A stretch of 64,000 bases of DNA from Cellulomonas fimi (GCF_028583725.1 NZ_CP110680.1:620001-684000); one strand, 5' to 3'. Shown: positions 25,016-34,766, numbered from the stretch's first letter. Program-made: numbers and translations. The notes: generated by a model not told the origin, from the letters alone.

Positions 25016-25636
25016 AGCATCGCCGACACCACCGCGACGCCCGACGGCGATGCGCGTCCCCCGCGGGACCCCGACGTCGACGGGCTCGTCCCGCCCGCGC
25101 GGCGCGGCTCGGGCCTCGTCGTCGCCGCGCTCGTCGTCGCCGTCCTGCTCGCGGGGTGGGCGTCGACCGCGCTCCGACCGACCGTCGTCGACCGTGGGGG
25201 TGCCTCGGGGGCGGCCCGTCAGGTCGACGACGGGCAGGTGCTCGTCGGGGTCGCGCTCGCGCGCGGGGGAGCGGGACCGGTGACGGTCGCGTCGGTCGCG
25301 GACGTGCCCGGCGCGCACGTGCTCGGCGCGTGGGTCGCACCCGCCGGCGGGCCGCCGGGGACCGACATGGCGCCGGACGGCCTCTTCACGGTGGACGGAC
25401 CCGTCCCCGTGCCGGGTCTCCCGGTCGGCGCGGCACCGGCCGTCCCTGCTCCGGTCCCCGCGGGCACCGACTCGTGGCTCGTGATCCTGTGGGAGGTCAC
25501 GGACTGCGCGGCCGTGCAGAGCCTCGGCGTCGACGGTCCGCAGGTCCGGCTCGGCACCGTCCTGGGGCCGGTGACCGAGACGCTGCCCGCGATCGCCGCA
25601 CCGGGCCTCGGGGCGGACTGCGACGCGGGTTCGTGA
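25013..25636 (+). CDS. Single-pass membrane protein with extracytoplasmic domain, unknown
   Basis: 207 residues: a charged cytoplasmic start (1-35), one transmembrane helix (about 38-57, GLVVAALVVAVLLAGWAS) and a proline/valine-rich outside domain with two cysteines (in TDCAAVQ and GADCDAGS) likely to form a disulfide. No known family. Its ATG lies inside the palindrome that also controls the divergent membrane protein and GntR regulator, so the three probably form one regulated set. Confidence 0.65.
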   Translation: MSIADTTATPDGDARPPRDPDVDGLVPPARRGSGLVVAALVVAVLLAGWASTALRPTVVDRGGASGAARQVDDGQVLVGVALARGGAGPVTVASVADVPGAHVLGAWVAPAGGPPGTDMAPDGLFTVDGPVPVPGLPVGAAPAVPAPVPAGTDSWLVILWEVTDCAAVQSLGVDGPQVRLGTVLGPVTETLPAIAAPGLGADCDAGS

Positions 25637-25668
25637 CGGCACCTGCGGTGGGACGCGGCCCGGCCGGC

Positions 25669-27369
25669 TCACTTCGCGCGGTCGTAGCTCTCGACGACGG
25701 ACACGTTCAGCGCGAAGTCGACCGGCGTCGCCCCGAACAGCAGGCGCCCGGCCTCGACGGCGGCCGCCCGCACCGCGTCGGCGACCTCGTCGGCGACCGC
25801 CGCGGGGGAGTGCACCATGACCTCGTCGTGCAGGAAGAACACCAGGTGCGGGCGGCCCTCCACGTCCCGCAGCCGCCGTCGCAGCGACGCCATCCAGCAC
25901 AGCGCCCACTCCGCCGCCGTGCCCTGCACGACGAAGTTGCGGGTGAATCGGCCCCAGTCGCGCGCGCGACGGCGCACCGCGCGCACGTCCTCCGCGGCCG
26001 CGCCCTCCGCCGACGCCGCCGTCAGCTCGGCCTGCCACGCGGCGTCCGGGACCGGCGACGACCGGCCGAGCCACGTCGTCACGACCTCCCCGCGCTCGCC
26101 CGCGCGTGCCGCCGCCTCGACCAGCGCCACGGCCTGCGGGTACGCGCGCGTGAGCTGCGGCATGAGCGCCGCGCTCGCACCCGTGGTCGCGCCGTAGATC
26201 GCGCCGAGCATCGCGTACTTCGCGTCGGACCGGGTCGCGACGATCCCCGCGTCGACGACGCCCTGGTACAGGTCGGCCTGCCGCCCGGCGGCGGCCATCG
26301 CCGCGTCACCCGACATCGCGGCGAGCACGCGCGGCTCGAGCTGTGCCGCGTCGGCGACGACCAGCCGCCAGCCGTCGTCGGCCCGCACCGCCGCGCGGAT
26401 CGCCGCGGGCAGCTGGAGCGCGCCGCCGCCGTTCGTCGCCCAGCGGCCCGACACGACGCCGCCGGGGACGTACTCGGGACGGAACCGGCCGTCGTGGATC
26501 CACGTGTCCATCCACGCCCAGCCGTTCGCGGACAGCAGCCGCGACAGGGACTTGTACTCCAGCAGGGGCTCGCGCGCGGGGTGGTCGAGCGCGCGGATCT
26601 CCCACTTCGACGTCGACTGCACGTCGAAGCCCGCGAGCCGCAGGCCGCGCAGCAGGTCGGGCTGCGAGTCGGGGTTGAGGGTCGGCTGGACCAGGTGGGT
26701 GCGGATCTGCTCGACGAGCGCCTCGAGGCGAGCCGGTCGGCCGCCGCGGGGTCGCGGGCCCAGCAGGTCGGTGAGCAGCGCGTCGTGCACCGCGGTGTCC
26801 CAGGGCATGCCGTCGTGCCGCATCTCCTGCGCGATCAGCGCGCCCGTCGACTCGGCCGCGAGCAGCAGCCGCAGTCGCCCCGGCTCGGTCGAGCCCGCGA
26901 CGGCGGCGAGCTGCCGGGCGAGCTCCTGCGGTACGTCGAGCGGGACGTCGTCCGGGTCGGCGGGGGGCGTCGCGGCGGCGCCCGGGTCGTCGAGCAGCGT
27001 GAGCTCGTCGAGGAGGTCCGGCTCGGCGGGTGCCGGCTCCTGCGGCCGTCGACCGTCCCACGGCCCGCGCGGCGCCCGGGCCAGGTCCGAGCCGGTCGCG
27101 TACGCGCTGCCGCGCAGGATCGTGTGGCACAGGCGCAGGTCGTGGCACCGCTCGACGCGGACGCCGGCGCGCAGCAGCGCGGGGTAGCGGCGGGCCGTGT
27201 CGTCCCACACCCAGCGCGGGTGGTCCGCCTCGTAGCGGGCGACCGCGGCCGGGAGGTCGCGCGCGGGCACCCGCTCGGCGTCGGGCGCGGGCTCGCCGTC
27301 GTCCGACGTGTGCCGCAGCAGCACGCCGCCGGCCCGGTCCGGGTCGTCGGTGAGCAGCACGTAGGGCAC
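25669..27369 (-). CDS. PolA-like DNA polymerase with degenerate exonuclease domain
   Basis: 566 residues, far shorter than DNA polymerase I (about 900). The polymerase domain is intact: motif A DAAQLEPR (340-347), O-helix R380...K384...LGAIYG (387-393), QGTAAEWA (482-489) and motif C HDE (514-516). The usual phenylalanine before the glycine of the O-helix is leucine here. The N-terminal 200 residues have no recognisable 5' nuclease and lack the DxE-type residues of an active 3'-5' exonuclease, though databases call this family bifunctional 3'-5' exonuclease/polymerase. GTG at 27369 is the only reasonable start. Role probably in repair or translesion synthesis; monocistronic. Confidence 0.88.
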   Translation of the reverse strand: MPYVLLTDDPDRAGGVLLRHTSDDGEPAPDAERVPARDLPAAVARYEADHPRWVWDDTARRYPALLRAGVRVERCHDLRLCHTILRGSAYATGSDLARAPRGPWDGRRPQEPAPAEPDLLDELTLLDDPGAAATPPADPDDVPLDVPQELARQLAAVAGSTEPGRLRLLLAAESTGALIAQEMRHDGMPWDTAVHDALLTDLLGPRPRGGRPARLEALVEQIRTHLVQPTLNPDSQPDLLRGLRLAGFDVQSTSKWEIRALDHPAREPLLEYKSLSRLLSANGWAWMDTWIHDGRFRPEYVPGGVVSGRWATNGGGALQLPAAIRAAVRADDGWRLVVADAAQLEPRVLAAMSGDAAMAAAGRQADLYQGVVDAGIVATRSDAKYAMLGAIYGATTGASAALMPQLTRAYPQAVALVEAAARAGERGEVVTTWLGRSSPVPDAAWQAELTAASAEGAAAEDVRAVRRRARDWGRFTRNFVVQGTAAEWALCWMASLRRRLRDVEGRPHLVFFLHDEVMVHSPAAVADEVADAVRAAAVEAGRLLFGATPVDFALNVSVVESYDRAK

Positions 27370-27516
27370 GCGCCATTGTCGTGCGCACCACCGACACGCT
27401 CGTACGCGCAGGGCCCGGGGCACGCCCGCGACACCGCACGCACGTCCCTGCGCTCACCGGGCCGCACCGGCCGCGACCTGTGGCGCAGGGCCGCGCCGGA
27501 TGCGAGCGGCCGAGGG

Positions 27517-27846
27517 TCAGTACCCCCCGCCGCCCCCGCCGTCGCCGCCGCCGAAGCCGCCGCCGTCGAAGCCCCCGAACCCGCCGCCGTCGAAGCCGCC
27601 GTGCCCGCCGCCGTCGTAGCCGCCGTGGCCGTGACCCCCCGAGCCGCCGTCGGACGCCCCGTGGAACCAGCCGCTGAACCACCCGCCGCCGTGCGCGGCG
27701 GGTGTCACGTCGGGGACCGGGGGCGCCACGGGGTCGGGCGGTCCGTCAGGACCGGTCCCGCCGTCGACCACGGGCAGGACCACGGCCGTCGCGGCCGCGG
27801 TCTCCGCGAACCGGTCCTTCCGGCGCCATCCACCGAACAGAGTCAT
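27517..27846 (-). CDS. Small glycine/histidine-rich protein
   Basis: 109 residues. A short ordered start (MTLFGGWRRKDRFAE) and a valine-rich stretch are followed by a proline linker and a C-terminal tail of GG(F/Y/H)DGGG repeats. The tail resembles the glycine-rich ends of membrane proteins such as TPM/DUF2207 family members, but no such domain precedes it. The frame has a purine-rich site before its ATG. It could be a low-complexity surface or matrix protein. Confidence 0.5.
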   Translation of the reverse strand: MTLFGGWRRKDRFAETAAATAVVLPVVDGGTGPDGPPDPVAPPVPDVTPAAHGGGWFSGWFHGASDGGSGGHGHGGYDGGGHGGFDGGGFGGFDGGGFGGGDGGGGGGY

Positions 27847-28000
27847 CGCGCACCCCTCGCCGAACGGGCCCGGCGGACCGGGCGGACGGTCCCCGCGGAG
27901 CCGGCAGGTGCACCCGCCCCGGGGTGTGACAGGGCCAGCATGGCACGCATGCTTTCCCTGGCGAAAGGGGTCGCTTGACCTCTGCTTGACCCGACGGAGG

Positions 28001-28660
28001 TCAGGCGGCCTTGCGCGGGCGCGCCATGGGGATGATCCACGGCCCCTCGGGCGCGAGCGCCACGCGGGCGCTCGTCTCCGCGTAGCCGAGCGCGGAGTAG
28101 TAGTTGACGTTGAGCGGCTTCGTCGTCTCCAGGTAGCCCGGAGCCTCGCCCGCGTCGATGTCCGCGAAGACCCGCGCCATCAGCAGCTTCCCCCGGCCGG
28201 CGCGCTGCAGGTCGGGCCGGACGCCCAGCGCCTCGACGTACCAGGCGTCCGCGGGCACGCCCTCGGCCGTCAGGTCGCCGAACTTGATCAGACCGAACGA
28301 GTGCGTGCGGGTGCGCAGGGCGATCGCGGCGATGCGGAACGCCTGCCGCCACCAGCGCGCGGGCGTCATCGGGTAGGTGCCGGGCGCGTACAGCGCGACC
28401 GCGCCGGTCACGACACCGTCGAGCTTCGTCACGTACGTGATGCCGTACCGCAGGGCGTCCGAGAGCGTCATCCGGTAGAGCGCGCGCAGCTCGGACTCGC
28501 GCCGCGTGTCCACCGGGAACAGGTGCCGGAACCCGGGGTCGTCGGCGAGCGCCGCGGCCAGGACGGCGGCGGCGGCGGGGAGGTCGCGTCGCGTCAGCGG
28601 CTCGACGACGTCGGGGGGTGCCGGCCGGGAGGCAGGCGGCTCGGACGGGGTCGCTGCCAT
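28001..28660 (-). CDS. GNAT family N-acetyltransferase
   Basis: 219 residues from the ATG at 28660, chosen for its GTGAGG site; ATG 28669 and GTG 28675 are alternatives. The GNAT acetyl-CoA loop is VEALGVRPDLQRAGRGKLLMARVF (R/Q-xx-G-x-G/A type), and YLETTKPLNVNYYSALGY is the family's closing strand. It resembles the N-acetyltransferases that act on small amines or antibiotics in actinobacteria. Substrate unknown. It stands alone between unrelated small genes. Confidence 0.85.
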   Translation of the reverse strand: MAATPSEPPASRPAPPDVVEPLTRRDLPAAAAVLAAALADDPGFRHLFPVDTRRESELRALYRMTLSDALRYGITYVTKLDGVVTGAVALYAPGTYPMTPARWWRQAFRIAAIALRTRTHSFGLIKFGDLTAEGVPADAWYVEALGVRPDLQRAGRGKLLMARVFADIDAGEAPGYLETTKPLNVNYYSALGYAETSARVALAPEGPWIIPMARPRKAA

Positions 28661-28762
28661 GTGGCGCATCCTCACCGGGACAAGCGTCCAGTTGCAACCG
28701 GGTCGTCCGGTTCGTGCGTCACACCAGCGGGTGAAAAGTCAGACGTGGGGCGGGTGCGCAGG

Positions 28763-29257
28763 TCAGCCGCCTGCGGTCGCCACCGTGACGGCGATCACGG
28801 CACCCGGCTCCGCCTCGACCTCCACGACGTGCTCGACGGACAGGTCCACGGCCTCGCCGAGCGTCACGTCACCCCCGGCGACCGTCCGCGCGTCGCCGCC
28901 GCACGGCACCCCGCCCTCCCACGAGCCGTCGAGGTACACGCGTGCCACGTCGCGACCCGTGCACGAGACGGTCACGGTCACGCCCGTCGCCGGGCGGTCC
29001 TGCGGGAGCACGACGAGACGGACCCGGTCCTGGCCCGCGCCGCGCACGAGGGTCGCGTCCGTGACGCCCTGGTCGGCGAGCAGCGTCGTCGGGTCCGGTG
29101 TGCGCGTCCGTGGCAGCACGACCAGGACGACGACCGCCACCGCGGCGACGACCAGCCCGGCGACGACCCCGAGCACGACGGGTCGGCGACTCCGCCCGCC
29201 CGTGCGTGCCGACCGGTCGCGCGTCGCACTCCCTGCACCGCTGCCGACGTCCACCAT
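28763..29257 (-). CDS. Single-pass membrane protein with small extracytoplasmic domain
   Basis: 164 residues: an arginine-rich cytoplasmic start, one helix (about 27-49, VVLGVVAGLVVAAVAVVVLVVL) and an outside domain of about 110 residues, mostly beta and valine/threonine-rich, with two cysteines (VSCTGRD, GVPCGGD) that probably pair. No family recognised. Confidence 0.6.
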   Translation of the reverse strand: MVDVGSGAGSATRDRSARTGGRSRRPVVLGVVAGLVVAAVAVVVLVVLPRTRTPDPTTLLADQGVTDATLVRGAGQDRVRLVVLPQDRPATGVTVTVSCTGRDVARVYLDGSWEGGVPCGGDARTVAGGDVTLGEAVDLSVEHVVEVEAEPGAVIAVTVATAGG

Positions 29258-29366
29258 GCGCGTCCCCTCGCACCGCCACGAGCCCCCGTCGGCCCGTGGC
29301 GGTGATGGTAGGGGGACGACGCGGCCGACCGGCAGGGGGTTCCGCGAGAAAGGCCCTGATCGAGCG

Positions 29367-31362
29367 CTACAGCTCGCGCAGGACGGCGTACCCGCCCGCG
29401 TCGACCTGTCCGCCGGTCGTGCGTCCCGCGAGCACCTCGCCCGCGGGCAGGTCGACGGCCGCCGTCGTGTGGTTGAGCACGAAGAGCCACGAGCGGCCGT
29501 CGTCGGCGGTCCGGCGCGCGACCTCGACGCCCTCCGGCACGCCCGCGAGCACGGGCTCGACGCCGGCCTCGACGAGCAGCGTCTCGGTCAGCGCGCCGAG
29601 CGCCGCGTCGTCGAGCCGCGTCGCGAGGTACCACGCGGACCCGTCCCCGACGGCCCGACGCGTCACGGCGGGCCCGCCGGCGAGGTCACCGTCGGCGAAC
29701 GTCCGCACGACCTCGGTGCCCTCGGCGGGGTGGATCTTCTCCGACCACACGTCGGCGACGGAGCCGTCGTCGAGCGTGAGCGTCTCGCCGTCCTGCAACG
29801 CCCAGAACTCCTCGGTCCGGACGCCCAGCAGGTCGCGGAACGCGCCCGGGTAGCCACCGAGCCGCACGTGGTCGTGCTCGTCGACGATCCCCGAGAAGTA
29901 GGTGACGAGCACCGTCGCGCCGCCCTCCGCCGCCCGCGCCAGGTTGGCCGCGTCGGCGTCGGTCGTCACGTAGAGCGTCGGGACGACGACGAGCCGGTAG
30001 CCCGACAGGTCCGCCGACGGGGCGACGACGTCGACCGAGACGTGCCGCTCCCACAGCGCCCGGTAGTGCGCGAGCACACGGTCGGGGTACGTGACGTCGG
30101 TCGACGGGTGCGAGTCGAGCTCGACGCCCCACCACGACGGGTAGTCCCAGACGATCGCGACGTCGGACCGCACGCGTGAGCCCTTGACCTCGCCGATCGC
30201 CTTCAGCGCCGCGCCGAGCTCGACCGTCGAGCGCCACACGTCGGTGTCCGTCCCCGCGTGCGGCAGCATCGCCGAGTGGTACTTCTCGGCGCCCGCCGCC
30301 GACTGCCGCCACTGGAAGAACATGACCGCGTCCGCGCCGTGCGCGACGTGCGCGAGCGAGTGCCGCAGCATCTCGCCCGGCCGCTTGGTGCGGTTGCGCG
30401 GCTGCCAGTTCACCGCCGACGTCGAGTGCTCCATGAGCACCCACGGGTCGCCGCCCGCGACGCCCCGCGTCAGGTCGGCGCTCAGCGCGAGCTCGACGTG
30501 CGCGAGCGGGTCGTGCGCGCGGGTGTAGTGGTCGTTCGCGACGAGGTCGAGGTCGTCGGCCCAGGAGAAGTAGTCCATCCACTTCGTGCCCGTCGACAGC
30601 ATGAGGTTCGTCGTCGTCGGCACGTGCGGCGTGACCTCGCGCAGCACGTCGCGCAGCGCGCGGTAGTGCACGAGCAGCTCGTCCGAGGAGTAGCGCGCGA
30701 AGTCGAGCTGCTGCGTCGGGTTCGGGTACGTGGGGGCGGTGCGCGGCGGCAGGACCTCGTCGAAGGAGTCGTACCGCTGCGACCAGAACGCCGTGCCCCA
30801 TGCCGCGTTCAGCGCCTCGACCGTCCCGTACCGCGACTCGAGCCACCGGCGGAAGGCGGCGGCCGCGTCGTCGGAGAAGTCGTGCGGCACGTGGCAGCCG
30901 AGGCTCGTTGTCGACGTGCCACAGCGCGAGCGCGGGGTGCTCGCGGTACCGCTCGGCCATCCGCCGCGTCATCGCGACCGCGTACTCGCGCCACAGCGGC
31001 GCGGACACCCGGTACGCCTGCCGGCCGCCCGGGTGCAGCACCGTGCCGTCGGCCAGCACCGGCAGCAGCTCGGGGTGCTTCCGCGTGAGCCACGGCGGCG
31101 GGCTGGCGGTGGCGGTGGCCAGCGCGACCTTGATCCCCGCCGCCGCGAGCCGGTCGAGCACGTCGTCGAGCCAGCCGAAGTCGTACTCGCCCGGACGCGG
31201 CTCGAGCTGCGCCCAGGAGAAGATGCCGACGCTCACGAGCGTCACGCCCGCCTGCTGCATGAGCTCGACGTCCTCGACGCGGGTCGCGAGCGGCCACTGC
31301 TCCGGGTTGTAGTCGCCGCCGTAGGCGATGCCGTCGACGCCGAGCGGCCAGGGGTTCGTCAT
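29367..31362 (-). pseudogene. Beta-galactosidase GH42, split by a one-base insertion
   Basis: Two frames together spell a full GH42 enzyme. The first runs from ATG 31362 to the acid/base Glu153 (WHVDNE); right after it an extra C (minus strand, at 30902-30903) shifts the frame, and the rest continues as LGCHVPHDFSDDAA in the next frame to the stop at 29367. Without that base the protein would be 664 residues, normal for the family, with the nucleophile Glu in MEHSTSAVNWQPRN intact. GH42 enzymes remove galactose from oligosaccharides, here probably galactan side chains of rhamnogalacturonan, in the cytoplasm. The preserved coding of both parts suggests a sequencing error or a very recent lesion. 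Last gene of the operon led by the Gfo oxidoreductase. Confidence 0.85.
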
Positions 31363-31423
31363 GGGAGTACCTCGCGGGGGTGGTGCGGTCGGGGTGCAGG
31401 GTCGAGCGTGTGACGGGATCAGG

Positions 31424-32506
31424 TCAGGGGAGCGGGACGCGGCGCAGGTCGAGGTCGACGGGCTCGTCGCGGTCGCACACCAGGTGCCCGTCGACGACGC
31501 GCGCCACCGCCACCTGCACGACGGCCCGCCGGGTCGCGGGGGTCTCGCCGCCCGCGGCGCCGCCGACCGGGTCGTCGTCGGAGCGGGTCGCGGCGTGCGC
31601 CGCGCCCAGCGTGCGTCCCTCGTCCGAGAACGGCGACACGAGGTGCGTGAAGTAGAAGACCCACGCGACGGGCTCGCCGTCCGCGTCCGACCCGACGACG
31701 ACGTCGGCGTGGTGCCCGATCGACCCGTCGGCCGGGCGGCGTCCGGGCCGGTCGAGGACGTGCCCGTCGTACGCCCACGTCTCCAGGTCCGACGAGCGGT
31801 GGACGGCCTGCCCGCGCCACTCGTCGACGAGCATCCAGTGCCACCCGCCGAGCGTGAAAACGTTCGGCCCCTCGTGCGGGCGGCCCGTGATGGCGGGGCG
31901 CGACGGGCCCCACGTCTCCAGGTCGGGGGAGTCGGCGCACCACGTGGTGGACTCCGCTGCCTCGTCCTTGAACCACATCCGGTAGCCGCCGCCGGGCAGC
32001 GGTGCGACGCACGCGTCGATGACGCGGTCCGACGACAGCGGCACGACGCCGCGGTACTCCCACGTCACGAGGTCGTCGGACACGTGGTGCAGCACGTGCC
32101 GGTCGTGCCCCTCCCACCGGTCGGGGACGCCGCGGACGTACGAGACGAACATGTGGAACCGGCCCTCGGCGTGCACGACCTCGGGCGCCCACAGGGTGTT
32201 CCGGCCCTCGTGCGGGTCCAGGCCCGCGACGACGCCGCGGTGCGTCCACGTGAGCCCGCCGTCGTCGGACGTCGCGACGGCGATGTCCGTGCCGTGCACC
32301 CAGGTGACGCCCGGGCCGGGGTCGTCGGGGCGGCGCCGCGTGGCGAACAGCCACCACGTGCCGCCGGGGCCGCGGACCAGCGTCGGGTCGGTCGGTGCAC
32401 CGAGCGGGTCGGTGAACAGCGGCGCCGGCGCGACGCGGCGTACCGACGAGCCGTCCGACGGCGCGTCGTCGACCCCCGCGGCCGCGTCCGTGACGCCTGC
32501 GCTCAC
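31424..32506 (-). CDS. GH43-like five-bladed propeller glycosidase
   Basis: 360 residues starting at a GTG that overlaps the preceding stop (GTGA). The blade-like repeats TLVRGPGGTWWLFATR, EVVHAEGRFHMFVSYV, VAPLPGGGYRMWFKDE and FTLGGWHWMLVDEW, plus an early Asp in GAPTDPTLVRG, indicate the GH43/GH32/GH117 propeller superfamily. No signal peptide. Likely targets are arabinosyl, xylosyl or galactosyl oligosaccharides taken up by the cell. Exact family is uncertain by eye. Confidence 0.7.
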   Translation of the reverse strand: MSAGVTDAAAGVDDAPSDGSSVRRVAPAPLFTDPLGAPTDPTLVRGPGGTWWLFATRRRPDDPGPGVTWVHGTDIAVATSDDGGLTWTHRGVVAGLDPHEGRNTLWAPEVVHAEGRFHMFVSYVRGVPDRWEGHDRHVLHHVSDDLVTWEYRGVVPLSSDRVIDACVAPLPGGGYRMWFKDEAAESTTWCADSPDLETWGPSRPAITGRPHEGPNVFTLGGWHWMLVDEWRGQAVHRSSDLETWAYDGHVLDRPGRRPADGSIGHHADVVVGSDADGEPVAWVFYFTHLVSPFSDEGRTLGAAHAATRSDDDPVGGAAGGETPATRRAVVQVAVARVVDGHLVCDRDEPVDLDLRRVPLP

Positions 32507-33648
32507 GCGTCCGTCCCCGCCGCGACCGGTCGCAGGTCCTCGATCCCGTGCAGGAAGCCGCCGCGCAGCTCGCTGCCGGGTGCGAGGTCGGCCTTCGTGA
32601 CGGGCCGGCCGAGCGCGGCGGACGCGTAGATCGCGGTGATGAGCTCGAGGGACCGGGCGGGTTCGGCGGCGACGGGCGGCAGCGGCGCGCCCGTGCGGAA
32701 GGACTCGTAGACGGCGCGCAGCAGCGGGGTGTGGCCGCTGGGCTCGTCGTCGGCCGGCAGGGTCCACGAGTCCGGCGCGGGCTCGGCGGGGCCGCCGGTC
32801 ACGGCCGGGGCGGGCGTGAGCCGCCACGAGCGGGCGTCGTGGCCGTACAGGTGCTCGACCTCGACGGTGCCGAGCGTCGTGTCGACGCGCACGTAGCTCG
32901 TCTGCCGGGGCGCGAGCGCGGTGGTCAGGACCGACACGACGGCGCCGTCGGCGAACCGCACGACCGCGGTCGACGTGTCCTCGGTCTCGAGGTCGCGGTC
33001 CAGCCGGAACGCCCGAGCGTCGACCTCCGCCCAGTCGCCGAGCAGGAACGCGAGCAGGTCGAGCTGGTGGATGCCGAGCCCGAGCAGCGGCCCGCCGCCC
33101 TCGGTCGCCCACCTCCCGCGCCACGGCACGGCGTAGTAGTCCTCCTGCTTGCGGTACCAGAGCGTGTGGCAGACGCCGACGAGCGGACGCCCGAGCGCGC
33201 CGTCGGCGAGCAGCCGCTGCACGTGCCCGACCGCGGTGCCGGTGCGCTGCTGGAAGACGACGGCGTACTCGCGCCCGACCTCGCGCGCGACGTCGAGCAC
33301 GGCGTCGAGGTCGGCGAGCGACAGCACGGGCGGCTTCTCGCACACGACGTGCGCGCCGGCGCGCAGCGCGGTGATCGCCTGGTCGCGGTGCAGGCCGGGC
33401 GGGGTGCACAGGTGGACGACGTCGACGGTCTCGGCGGCGAGCAGCTCGTCGAGCGAGCCGTACCGGCCGGGGATGCCGTACCGGTCCGCGAAGACGTCCC
33501 TGACCTCAGGGTTCGGGTCGGCGACCGCGACGACGGTCGCACCGGGGTTCGCGTCGAGGACCTGCTGGTGGGCGTGCGCGATGGCGCCCGTGCCGACGAT
33601 CGCGACGCGCAGGACGGCGGCGTCGGGCGCGGTGGTCGAGTCGGTCAC
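32503..33648 (-). CDS. Gfo/Idh/MocA family oxidoreductase
   Basis: 381 residues of standard size. The nucleotide motif GTGAIAHAH (19-27), DPNP after beta2 and CEKP (103-106) are present; GIHQLDLLAFLLGD carries the catalytic histidine. First gene of the operon with the GH43-like and GH42 genes and preceded by two operators. It may oxidise or epimerise a sugar released by those hydrolases, for example L-rhamnose, galactose or a glycoside. Start ATG with a GGAGCGC site. Confidence 0.88.
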   Translation of the reverse strand: MTDSTTAPDAAVLRVAIVGTGAIAHAHQQVLDANPGATVVAVADPNPEVRDVFADRYGIPGRYGSLDELLAAETVDVVHLCTPPGLHRDQAITALRAGAHVVCEKPPVLSLADLDAVLDVAREVGREYAVVFQQRTGTAVGHVQRLLADGALGRPLVGVCHTLWYRKQEDYYAVPWRGRWATEGGGPLLGLGIHQLDLLAFLLGDWAEVDARAFRLDRDLETEDTSTAVVRFADGAVVSVLTTALAPRQTSYVRVDTTLGTVEVEHLYGHDARSWRLTPAPAVTGGPAEPAPDSWTLPADDEPSGHTPLLRAVYESFRTGAPLPPVAAEPARSLELITAIYASAALGRPVTKADLAPGSELRGGFLHGIEDLRPVAAGTDA

Positions 33649-33669
33649 GTGCGCTCCTTTGCGACGGAT

Positions 33670-33681
33670 TGAATCGTCTCA
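33670..33681. promoter_or_regulatory. Rhamnose-type LacI operator 3
   Basis: TGAATCGTCTCA differs from the rhaM-proximal site (TGAATCGTTTCA) at one base and lies 21 bases before the Gfo operon start, on the side of the operon promoter. Confidence 0.65.
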
Positions 33682-33688
33682 CTCTACG

Positions 33689-33702
33689 GGGAAGCGCTTG
33701 CC
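33689..33702. promoter_or_regulatory. GGAAAGCGCTTTCC-type operator, site 3
   Basis: GGGAAGCGCTTGCC directly follows the rhamnose-type operator, between the LacI gene end and the Gfo operon start, giving that operon dual control as at the ABC operon. Confidence 0.6.
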
Positions 33703-33722
33703 TCCTGTCCAGGGGGAGGCGG

Positions 33723-34766
33723 TCAGGCGTTCGGGTCCGACGACCCCCGGACGACGAGCTCCGGCTGGAACTGGACCCGCTGGTGCTGGAACCGCTCGCC
33801 CTCGGTGCGCTGGCGGAGCAGCAGGTCGGCGGCCGTCCAGCCCAGCTGGTGCGTCGGCTGCCGCACCGACGTGAGCGGCACGGTGAGCATCGACGCGAAC
33901 GTGACGTCGTCGTACCCGACGACGGCCATCTCGGCCGGCACCGCCACGTCGCGCGCCCGCAGCCCGCGCAGCACCCCGAGCGCCGCGAGGTCGTTGACGC
34001 AGAACACCGCGGTCGGGCGGTCGGTCGTGTCGAGCACCTGGGCGATGCCCTCCTCGCCGCCGTCCGCGTTGAGCGACCCGATCGTCACCTCGACGAGCGC
34101 CTGCTCGGGGTCGAGCCCCGCGGCGTGCAGCGCCTGCAGGACGCCCGCGCGGCGGTCGGCGCACTGCCGGATGCTCAGCGGGCCGTTCACGAACGCGATG
34201 CGCCGGTGCCCGAGCTCCACGAGGTGCTCGATCGCGAGGGCCGCGCCGCGCACGTCGTCGACCGCGACCGACGACAGGTCGTCGAAGGGCGACGTCGCGT
34301 CGAGCAGCACGACGTCCACGCCGCGGTCGCGCACCGCGAGCAGCGCGTCGATCGACCCGGCCGAGGGTGTGACCATGACGCCCTGCACGCCGTGCTCCTC
34401 GAACAGCCGCAGGTAGCGCGACTCGCGCTCGGGGTCCTCGTCCGACGACGACAGCATGAGCGTGTAGTCCTCGGCCGCGAGCCGGTCCTCGACGCCGCGC
34501 GCGACCTCGGTGAAGAACGGGTTGGCGATGTCGAGCACGATCGCACCGACCGTCTGGATGGTGCCGGCCCGGAGCTGGCGGGCGGACGCGTTGCGGACGA
34601 ACTGCAGCTCGTCGATCGCCGCCTGCACGCGGTCCCGCGTCGCAGGAGTGACCTGGTCGGGGCGGTTGAGGACGTTCGACACGGTGCCGACGCTCACGCC
34701 CGCGCGCTTGGCGACGTCGGTGATCGACGGGCGGCGTTCCGCTCGTCCCCGGGTCGTGGTGGCCAT
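33723..34766 (-). CDS. LacI-family repressor, likely of rhamnose and rhamnogalacturonan genes
   Basis: 347 residues: HTH at about 15-60 (ITDVAKRAGVSVGTVSNVLNRP) and a periplasmic-binding-protein-like effector domain (GAIVLDIANPFFTEVARGVE onward). The ATG has GGAGG ten bases upstream. It diverges from the rhamnose operon and precedes the GH42 operon; TGAATCGTTTCA-type sites occur before both and before the ABC transporter, so it is the best candidate for their regulator. The effector would be L-rhamnose or a derivative (inference). Confidence 0.88.
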   Translation of the reverse strand: MATTTRGRAERRPSITDVAKRAGVSVGTVSNVLNRPDQVTPATRDRVQAAIDELQFVRNASARQLRAGTIQTVGAIVLDIANPFFTEVARGVEDRLAAEDYTLMLSSSDEDPERESRYLRLFEEHGVQGVMVTPSAGSIDALLAVRDRGVDVVLLDATSPFDDLSSVAVDDVRGAALAIEHLVELGHRRIAFVNGPLSIRQCADRRAGVLQALHAAGLDPEQALVEVTIGSLNADGGEEGIAQVLDTTDRPTAVFCVNDLAALGVLRGLRARDVAVPAEMAVVGYDDVTFASMLTVPLTSVRQPTHQLGWTAADLLLRQRTEGERFQHQRVQFQPELVVRGSSDPNA

